Shown piece by piece: positions 50,401-55,588 of a stretch of 55,588 nt of DNA. The translations under genes were made by a program, and so were the position numbers. The stretch comes from SIAJ01 sp036266155 (GTDB lineage Bacteria; Planctomycetota; Planctomycetia; Gemmatales; Gemmataceae): NCBI GenBank assembly GCA_036266155.1, contig DATANR010000137.1, positions 1 through 55,588 on the forward strand, given 5' to 3'. Below the pieces are notes generated by a model that saw only the letters and a program-made list of their open reading frames with translations, did not search any database and was not told where the DNA came from. Each line of letters begins with the position of its first letter. The first letter of the stretch is position 1.

Positions 50401-52004
50401 GCACCGCGGACGTCACTGGTGCGACGGTCACCATCACGAGGATCACCTCGTCGACTTTTACTGTCAGTGTCAACGGCGTGGCGACGCGCGGCGCTGTAAC
50501 CGCCACAATCCCGGCCGGCAAGGTGAGCGATGCCGTCGGCAACTTGAACACCGCCTCTACCAGCACCGACAACACGGTTGCGTTTCTCCATGCCGGCGTC
50601 ATCAGTTTCACAGCATCGACGCAGAATACCGCGGAGGGGGCCACGATCACCGTGGTCGCGTCACGGACAGTCGATTCGGAAGGCGTCGTGTCAGTCGATT
50701 ACAACACGATTGTCGGCACGGCTCACGCGTCGGACTTAGCGGCTGCGCCGGGTTTCACGCTGGTCGGCACCTTGACCTGGGGCGACGGCGACACGGCCGA
50801 CAAGTCGTTCAACATCCAGATCGTCGACGACGCGGCAAATGAAGGGAAGGAGGTGTTCACGGTCGGCATGTCGAATCCCGTCGGCGGCGTGCTAATCGGG
50901 GCGACGAGCACCGAGACGATTGCGATCGCACCGAGCGACGGCAAAATCATCAATAGCGCGGCCGTGAAGCCGGCCAAGCCGCTGTTCGTCTTTACCGACT
51001 CGGATAACGATTTGGTGACGGTTTCGCTGGCCGGCAAGCTCGGGACGGCGACCGTCTACCTGACCGACCCGGATGGCGACGGCAAGGGTCCTCTCGAACT
51101 GATTCAGTTGGCCGGCACCGATGTGAGCAAGTCGACGCTGACCATCTCATCCAAGAAACCCAAGGGCGGTGCCGGCGATGGTCGGGCGATGTTGGCCGAG
51201 GTGACCGGCACGTCGCTGAAAAGTTTGACCGCCAAGACCACGGACTTGAACGGACCGGGAATCACCATGTCCGGCTTCCTCGGCAAGCTGCTCATCGGCA
51301 ACATCGGCGGGGGTGCGGACATCACGATCAATGGCTCGGTGCCGGCCAAGCCGAAGAACGCATCGGTCAAGATCACCGCGGGCGTCATCGGCGACGGCAC
51401 GGACATCCTGATTCCGAATGCGCCGCTCGGCAATTTGACGGCAATCTCGGTGGGCTCAGGCGGAATGATCGTGACGCCGTATGCCGGGAGCATCAAGACC
51501 ATTGGCAGCAAAAAAGCAGGGAATCTGGGTGATTTTCGATCGAACATTACGATCACGGGCGTCGGCGTGTCGGCCAAGACGCTGGCTCTGAAAACGCTCA
51601 AGGTGCTCGGCGGCGCCTTCGGTATCACAGTCAAAGTTGCAAGCGGTACCGGCACCGTCGGCGACGTTGGCAGCGTGTCCGTTGGGTCGTTCGACAACAG
51701 TCGGCTTTTCGCCGGCTACAGCGGTCCCGATGACGGGTCTGGTTCGTTCAACCTGGGAAGCACTATCGGGTCATTTACGGTTACCAGCAAGTCAGGAGAC
51801 TTTGGTCATAGCAATGTGATCGCGGACAAGATTGGAAACGTAATGCTGAGTAGCGTCAACCAAGTTAACGGCGGCGTCAAGTTCGGGTTCCTCTATCACT
51901 CGCTGCTCAAGAGTCTGTTGGTCAAGTCGCCGGCGTTCAAGTTCGACCCACATGGTCTTGACGAACAGAATCCATTCGGGGACTTTGACGTCAAGAAGGT
52001 TTGA
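47478..52004 (+). CDS. Giant surface protein: GH17-like domain, propeller, Ig-like repeats, Calx-beta
   Basis: A 1508-residue protein beginning LARLRLEPLERRDNP, the planctomycete LEPLE-R export-associated N-terminus. Residues about 20-310 form a GH17 (beta-1,3-glucanase-like) barrel: acid/base candidate E130 (IIGSETL) and nucleophile candidate E224 (VFVSETGWPSGG) are both present. About 405-715 is a YncE-like seven-bladed propeller. About 715-1037 holds three Ig-like domains with the repeated pattern VTINRGATQADPTS / FSEPVDD. About 1040-1150 is a Calx-beta domain, followed by a Gly/Lys-rich beta region to the end. It is presumably exported and may bind or cut glucan. Domain limits are approximate. 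Confidence 0.75.
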   Translation: MPLARLRLEPLERRDNPSYKLPAIDFSPYILAGENPNNGSGQISQATLTARLTAMAPYADAIRTFDCTGDLQPAAQIIRSLGKTCMIGAWLQDDNPANQAAIDAANDAAVAELIAQAHAGNVDMAIIGSETLQRGKFSEAKLLAYINQVKTDFANNSLAIPVTTADTYPALLQHPAILAAVDRVYANFYPFWEHEPVESAVAKLNQEYHTLQQLVPSKLVFVSETGWPSGGSAQGAAIPSPTNAAYYALDAVSWARANNIPFAYFEAIDEPFKVIQEGDVGPHWGMFNSDLTLKPGMDAIFNGDILPDNWSAIDFASMPGQMTTNIANFVLSGSTAPGNVVEVNGVAIPASEIDSGGAYAHMIPLAVGVNNLTVTIRNSGGTLLQTINKTVTLDLNYSTAQRGLLYVDAVSAALNGTIVIDPAARQILGIIAFEHIRGVSADGREIYMHDGSVRSHSTHQFVRSLPFTQPIDSNSFIVSPTGDNLYSHTEVVAVGTNALLAPLPMDITTGTSYNSAPIPGGPTISSDGATIYAGNPIVSIDVVSHVMTPTGITAPGYSSDIGISPDNQWIVTSSYAGGGRVDIFNAATYQPAGTVTFGDFAGKIQFLGGNRAVVGNAGNPANGGGSVTVFDLSTASAIQSSPIMLADNVSASGNGSDVFVATGDGLGIVDRGVAADGTLRQATTFNLGINRYVQGSGIPANDEIRGLYFAAAPVVSIDRTTPLGPLTNLNSVVYTVTFGKNVTGVDATDFSLALNGVSANSPVVVSGGGSVYTVTVNGISGDGTLGLNLDDNDTIIDPSRVPIGGFGTGNGDFTGQVYTIDTVGPAVTINKAAAQQDPTNSSPITFDVHFSEPVSGFTASDVDLTASTVGGPLVASVSGSGADYSIIVTGMSGVGNVIASIHAATVLDMAGNSNAASTSTDNSVGFGFVIPDVTINRGATQADPTSILPIKFDVVFSEPVDDTTFTVGDIDLSSSTADVTGATVTITRITSSTFTVSVNGVATRGAVTATIPAGKVSDAVGNLNTASTSTDNTVAFLHAGVISFTASTQNTAEGATITVVASRTVDSEGVVSVDYNTIVGTAHASDLAAAPGFTLVGTLTWGDGDTADKSFNIQIVDDAANEGKEVFTVGMSNPVGGVLIGATSTETIAIAPSDGKIINSAAVKPAKPLFVFTDSDNDLVTVSLAGKLGTATVYLTDPDGDGKGPLELIQLAGTDVSKSTLTISSKKPKGGAGDGRAMLAEVTGTSLKSLTAKTTDLNGPGITMSGFLGKLLIGNIGGGADITINGSVPAKPKNASVKITAGVIGDGTDILIPNAPLGNLTAISVGSGGMIVTPYAGSIKTIGSKKAGNLGDFRSNITITGVGVSAKTLALKTLKVLGGAFGITVKVASGTGTVGDVGSVSVGSFDNSRLFAGYSGPDDGSGSFNLGSTIGSFTVTSKSGDFGHSNVIADKIGNVMLSSVNQVNGGVKFGFLYHSLLKSLLVKSPAFKFDPHGLDEQNPFGDFDVKKV

Positions 52005-52124
52005 CGGGTCCATCAGCCGTTATGCGTCTGGAAACGACCGCCGACGCCGTGTATTTTAAGTCCGTGGGTCAGCGCCAACCCACCCCATATCCTGACGAGC
52101 CCCTCGACTCCATGAGGCATTACG

Positions 52125-53504
52125 ATGGACCGGAACGCAGCCAGAGACGATTTGCACATGCCGACCATGATCAAGGTCGGCGACATCATGGCGCCCAAGG
52201 CGCCGCTGGAAAAGACGGATGTCAAGGGCGACCTCACCGAGTTGGCCGACCTGTGCGTGAAGCTGACATCCATGGTGCCGCGCTTCACGACCGACTACGT
52301 TTCTGAGCAACTGCAATTGTCGATGCCGTTCGTTCGGCAGCTGCTTTCGGAATTGTGTCAAGAGGGCATGGCCGAGGAACTCTGGCAGACCGGCCAGGGC
52401 AGCGCGCACTACAAGATCACGCAGCAAGGGCGTGACCATGCCGTGCGCGTCATGGAAGCATGCGGCTACGTCGGCCCGGCGCCGGTGACGCTGGAATCTT
52501 ACGCGGCCATGTTGCGGTGGCAGTTCGAAAATTCCCCTCCGGTCAAGCCCGAGCACGTGGCCGTGGCGCTCCAGCGGATGGTGTTGCCGAAGAAGTCCGC
52601 CCAGCTCGCGGGCCTGGCGGTCTCCTCGGGCCGCAGCTTGTTCGTGTACGGTCCGTCAGGCAATGGCAAGAGCACGTTGGGCCGCTGCGTCCACTCCGCA
52701 TTGCAGGGCGAATACTGGATTCCGTATGCAATCACCGTCGGCAACAGCGTCATCCGCATGTACGACGAGCAGTGCCACGAACGCGTCGAGTTGAAGAATG
52801 TGCCGCCGGACACCATCGATCGGCGCTGGATTCGTGTGCGCCGACCGATGGTCATCGTGGGTGGTGAATTGACGCTCGACATGCTCGACTTGATCTACAG
52901 CCCGTCGTTCCGGTTCTACGAGGCGCCGCCGCACCTCAAGGCCAACGGCGGCGTATTCCTCGTCGACGACTTCGGCCGTGAGCGCATCTCGCCGGAGCAA
53001 TTGCTCAACCGCTTCATCACGCCGATGGAGCACAATATTGACTACTTCACGTTACGCACCGGTCAGAAGATTGTGTTACCGTTGCGGCACGTGCTCATCA
53101 TCGCGACGAACCTGAGCCCCGAGCTGGTTACCGACCCCGCGTTCCTACGGCGCATGGGCTATCGGCTCATGCTCAACTCACCGACGCCGGAAGCTTATAC
53201 CAAAATCTTCCACGACTACGCGAAGAAGCACGGGGCCACGGTGCCGCCGGAGATCATTGAGAAGCTGCTCGAACGCTACAAGGAAGTGAACAAGGAACTG
53301 CGTGCCTGCGAGCCGCGCGACTTGATCGAGCGCTGCCGTGACATCTGCGCCTTCCACAATCGACCGCTGGAAATCACCCAGAAGATCATCGACCTTGCGT
53401 GGACGGGCTATTTCGGCGAAGACACCTCCGCCAAATACTCCGGGAGGCCGGCTGGGATTACTCTGAATCCCGAGCCTCGCCAGCCCTTGAACTCGTCAAC
53501 TTGA
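52125..53504 (+). CDS. AAA-type ATPase with N-terminal winged-helix-like domain
   Basis: A 459-residue soluble protein starting at ATG 52125 after GAGG. Residues about 35-110 look like a winged helix (VSEQLQLSMPFVRQLLSELCQEGMA). The ATPase part has Walker A YGPSGNGKSTLG (about 185), an aspartate-rich strand GGVFLVDDFGRE (Walker B, about 288) and LIIATNLSPELV (sensor 1, about 325), and ends with a helical lid. Related ATPases occur widely in planctomycetes and proteobacteria, sometimes near Flp/Tad pilus genes, but no pilus genes are here. Its role is unknown. Confidence 0.8.
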   Translation: MDRNAARDDLHMPTMIKVGDIMAPKAPLEKTDVKGDLTELADLCVKLTSMVPRFTTDYVSEQLQLSMPFVRQLLSELCQEGMAEELWQTGQGSAHYKITQQGRDHAVRVMEACGYVGPAPVTLESYAAMLRWQFENSPPVKPEHVAVALQRMVLPKKSAQLAGLAVSSGRSLFVYGPSGNGKSTLGRCVHSALQGEYWIPYAITVGNSVIRMYDEQCHERVELKNVPPDTIDRRWIRVRRPMVIVGGELTLDMLDLIYSPSFRFYEAPPHLKANGGVFLVDDFGRERISPEQLLNRFITPMEHNIDYFTLRTGQKIVLPLRHVLIIATNLSPELVTDPAFLRRMGYRLMLNSPTPEAYTKIFHDYAKKHGATVPPEIIEKLLERYKEVNKELRACEPRDLIERCRDICAFHNRPLEITQKIIDLAWTGYFGEDTSAKYSGRPAGITLNPEPRQPLNSST

Positions 53505-53546
53505 GCCAACATTCTTTTTTTCCAAGTCTTCTCGAAGGAGATATGG

Positions 53547-54737
53547 ATGAGTGGCGTACGCGTACTCGTGGGCACGAAGAAGGGCGCATTCATACTGTCC
53601 GCGGATGGCAAACGACAAAAGTGGGACGTCAGCGGCCCCTTCTTCTCGGGCTGGGAACTGTACCACCTCAAGGGTTCGCCCGTTGATCCCAATCGAATCT
53701 TCGCGTCGCAGACGAGCGGCTGGTTCGGCCAGGTGATCCAGCGCTCCGACGACGGCGGCAAGACGTGGCACCAACCGGGCACACCGCCCGGCGAGCCGAC
53801 GACAAGCCCCGAGGGGATGCCCAAGGGCGAGAGCAACAAGTTCGTGTACGACACAAGCCCGGAAACCGGGAAGCCGCTGACGACGCACCAGTTCTACGAC
53901 GGCTCACAACATCCCTGGGAGTTCAAGCGCGTCTGGCACGTGGAACCGTCGCTGGACGATCCGGATACGGTCTATGCGGGCGTTGAGGATGCCGCACTGT
54001 TCCGCTCGAAGGATGGCGGCAAGTCGTGGCATGAAGTGGCGTCGTTGCGCGGCCACGGCACCGGGCCCAAATGGCAGCCGGGCGCCGGCGGCATGGGCCT
54101 GCATACGATCGTTCTCGATCCGACCAATCCCACGCGCATGTACGTCGCGATCTCGGCGGCCGGCGCCTTCCGGACCGACGACGGTGGCGAAAGCTGGAAG
54201 GCGATCAATCGCGGCCTCAAGTCGCCGTATCTTCCGGAACCGGGGCCCGAAGTTGGCTTCTGCGTCCATCGAATTGCGATGCACAAGTCTCGGCCCGGCA
54301 CGCTGTTCATGCAGTTGCACCAGGGGGGCGGGGCGTTCCGCACCGACGATTCCGGCGACCTGTGGCAAGACGTCAAGGGGAACCTGCCGACCGACTTCGG
54401 CTTCCCGATTGACATTCATTCCCACGAGCCGAACACGGTCTACGTGATTCCGATGGACCCGTACATGCGCGTGCCGCCGGAAGGCAAGTTACGCGTCTAT
54501 CGCAGCAAGGCGGGTGGGAACGAGTGGGAACCACTTTCGAAGGGCCTGCCGCAAGAGAACTGCTACGTCAACGTCTTGCGCGACGCGATGGCAGTCGACA
54601 CGCTTGACAAGTGCGGCATCTACTTCGGCACGACGGGCGGCCAGGTCTACTGCTCACCCGATGGCGGCGACAATTGGAACGCGATCGTCCGCGACCTGCC
54701 CCATGTGTTGTCCGTCGAGGTGCAGACGCTGTCATGA
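53547..54737 (+). CDS. BNR/Asp-box repeat beta-propeller protein
   Basis: A 396-residue propeller with at least five Asp-box motifs: SDDGGKTW (about 68), SKDGGKSW (about 153), TDDGGESW (about 209), TDDSGDLW (about 265) and SPDGGDNW (about 370). This is the sialidase/sortilin-type (VPS10-like) fold often annotated as exo-alpha-sialidase; the catalytic Arg triad of true sialidases is not evident. It has no signal peptide, so it is probably cytosolic. The start ATG 53547 follows a very strong GAAGGAG. Its stop overlaps the MoaD-like start (ATGA). Confidence 0.82.
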   Translation: MSGVRVLVGTKKGAFILSADGKRQKWDVSGPFFSGWELYHLKGSPVDPNRIFASQTSGWFGQVIQRSDDGGKTWHQPGTPPGEPTTSPEGMPKGESNKFVYDTSPETGKPLTTHQFYDGSQHPWEFKRVWHVEPSLDDPDTVYAGVEDAALFRSKDGGKSWHEVASLRGHGTGPKWQPGAGGMGLHTIVLDPTNPTRMYVAISAAGAFRTDDGGESWKAINRGLKSPYLPEPGPEVGFCVHRIAMHKSRPGTLFMQLHQGGGAFRTDDSGDLWQDVKGNLPTDFGFPIDIHSHEPNTVYVIPMDPYMRVPPEGKLRVYRSKAGGNEWEPLSKGLPQENCYVNVLRDAMAVDTLDKCGIYFGTTGGQVYCSPDGGDNWNAIVRDLPHVLSVEVQTLS

Positions 54738-55030
54738 TCCGCGTTGAACTGCCGGTCCATCTCCGACGCCTCGCGCACGTCGACGGCGAGATTACCCTCG
54801 TCGTCGACGGCCCGGTTACGCAGCGCACCGTCTTGAACGCGCTCGAAGCCCGCTATCCAATGCTCCGCGGCACGATTCGCGACCAGACCACGCAACTCCG
54901 CAGGCCGATGCTGCGCTTCTTCGCCTGTGAAGAGGATTGGTCCCACGAGTCACCGGACAAGCCGTTGCCGGAGGCGGTGGCAATGGGGACGGAGCCGTTG
55001 CTGGTGATAGGGGCGATCGCGGGAGGGTAA
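54734..55030 (+). CDS. MoaD/ThiS-like sulfur carrier protein
   Basis: A 98-residue beta-grasp protein beginning MIRVELPVHLRRLAHVDG. It has the MoaD/ThiS hallmarks TVLNALEARYPMLRG and a C-terminal Gly-Gly (VIGAIAGG), the site adenylated and thiocarboxylated in sulfur carriers. ATG 54734 overlaps the upstream stop by ATGA, so the BNR propeller and this protein are translationally coupled. No moaE, moeB or thiF gene is adjacent, so the activating enzyme must be elsewhere. Molybdopterin or another sulfur-transfer pathway is possible. Confidence 0.85.
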   Translation: MIRVELPVHLRRLAHVDGEITLVVDGPVTQRTVLNALEARYPMLRGTIRDQTTQLRRPMLRFFACEEDWSHESPDKPLPEAVAMGTEPLLVIGAIAGG

Positions 55031-55073
55031 AAGGATTAGAATGGCCTCTATCTTGAAATTGGAGGTCATGACC

Positions 55074-55307
55074 ATGAACCATTCCGATCGCATTGTGGTT
55101 GACCCGGCAATTCTCGTCGGCAAACCAGTCGTCAAAGGCACTCGACTGAGCGTTGACTTCCTTCTGGGGCTGCTCGCCCAGAGTTGGTCCGAATCCGAGA
55201 TTCTGCGCAACTATCCGGGACTTGAGCGGGACGACCTGCTCGCATGTTGGGCCTATGCATCTGAAGCGGTCGGCCGGGAACGGGTCTATCGATTTCAGGT
55301 GGCCTGA
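55074..55307 (+). CDS. DUF433 family antitoxin-like protein
   Basis: A 77-residue protein. ATG 55074 was chosen since GGAGG lies eight bases upstream; earlier ATGs at 55041 and 55068 are less well placed. The sequence has the DUF433 features RIVVDPAILVGKPVVKGTRL and LLAQSWSESEILRNYPGL, a helix-turn-helix-like fold. DUF433 proteins usually act as antitoxins beside a DUF5615 PIN-like toxin gene that follows closely. Here the expected toxin start is present but appears broken. Confidence 0.9.
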   Translation: MNHSDRIVVDPAILVGKPVVKGTRLSVDFLLGLLAQSWSESEILRNYPGLERDDLLACWAYASEAVGRERVYRFQVA

Positions 55308-55316
55308 GGACTTGGC

Positions 55317-55490
55317 GTGAAATTCCTGGCCAATGCGCTTTGCAAGGATACTGCCGTGCGGCCTACTGCACGGCAGCGACGTGAGTTCCACAGCAACAAC
55401 GTTCCCAGTTGGCGGAGCATTCAGAGGGTTCTGGCACTAGAATTGGAGGGACTGTCGCATTCGGGTCTCTGGCATAGTGAACAGGTTTGA
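55317..55490 (+). pseudogene. Possible remnant of a DUF5615 PIN-like toxin gene
   Basis: GTG 55317, ten bases after the DUF433 stop, opens a 57-codon frame beginning with residues read as MKFLAN, matching the usual toxin start MKFL-x-(D/E)-x-N. After about six residues the resemblance ends, and the sequence then contains a perfect hairpin. No PIN-like acidic residues follow. I infer a truncated or replaced toxin, but chance similarity of six residues is possible. Confidence 0.4.
55351..55376. other. Perfect hairpin within the broken toxin frame
   Basis: CTGCCGTGC and GCACGGCAG are perfect nine-base arms separated by eight bases. No T-tract follows on either side, so it is unlikely to be a simple terminator. 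It lies close to where similarity to the toxin family stops and may mark an insertion or recombination point. From 55377 to the window end I recognise nothing further. Confidence 0.5.
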
Positions 55491-55588
55491 CAGTTGGTCC
55501 CATGAGCAGCCTGTCTCAATGCAGCGAATAACAGCTTTGGAGATAACTGGTTACGACTCGTTAACTGGACCGAAGTGCGCCAGTGGCA

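Noticed and set aside
55440..55588. Possible insertion-sequence end at the right edge
   Set aside because: A GGGACTGTCGCA-like string hints at an IS terminal repeat, but no matching repeat or transposase start is visible in the window.

Overview
The window looks like a chromosomal segment of a planctomycete, possibly of the Gemmata/Pirellula type. Evidence: a DUF1559 pseudopilin-like protein, a DUF1501 Tat-type protein, a huge secreted protein with the planctomycete-style N-terminal LEPLERR motif, many GTG starts and a high-GC, gene-dense layout with frequent strand switches. I saw no rRNA, tRNA, CRISPR array, phage module or complete insertion sequence. Assignments come from reading motifs by eye; no database search was run.

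Left end (0.3-6.2 kb, minus strand): a 1670-residue protein without a signal peptide. It carries an N-terminal MACPF-like signature and a central helical block with a hydrophobic stretch between coiled coils, as in helical pore-forming toxins. A second gene follows that is frame-disrupted and probably truncated. This pair is the best candidate for an undescribed system. Next come a PQQ-like beta-propeller protein, an unknown planctomycete protein and a small alpha/beta hydrolase (6.5-9.3 kb).

Trehalose/glycogen and signalling block (9.3-27.4 kb): otsA-otsB-treS form a tight minus-strand operon. Further along are small secreted proteins, a HAD phosphatase, a 1922-residue soluble hybrid histidine kinase with nine 92-residue HAMP units (like fungal group III Nik1/Os-1 osmosensors), a second receiver-GAF-kinase protein, a Gfo/Idh/MocA oxidoreductase and glgX. 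The context suggests osmotic or desiccation control of trehalose, which is inference. Two copies of a ~106 bp hairpin-forming repeat sit downstream of the DUF4142 gene and of glgX, in the same orientation relative to each.

Middle (27.7-38.7 kb): a 39-residue membrane micropeptide, a lipid kinase, a solitary beta-class DNA methyltransferase, a run of planctomycete envelope proteins (single-span Pro-rich protein, anchored partner, secreted protein, O-antigen-ligase-like protein, DUF1501 protein) and a translationally coupled pair ending in a DUF7689-like protein.

Right part (38.7-55.6 kb): clpB with a hairpin over its ribosome binding site, DUF1559 protein plus lipoprotein, a low-affinity iron permease-like protein, DUF4058 protein, uvrB, a small secreted protein, a 1508-residue GH17/propeller/Ig/Calx-beta surface protein, an AAA ATPase, a BNR-repeat protein coupled to a MoaD/ThiS-like protein ending in Gly-Gly, and a DUF433 antitoxin followed by what looks like a broken toxin start.
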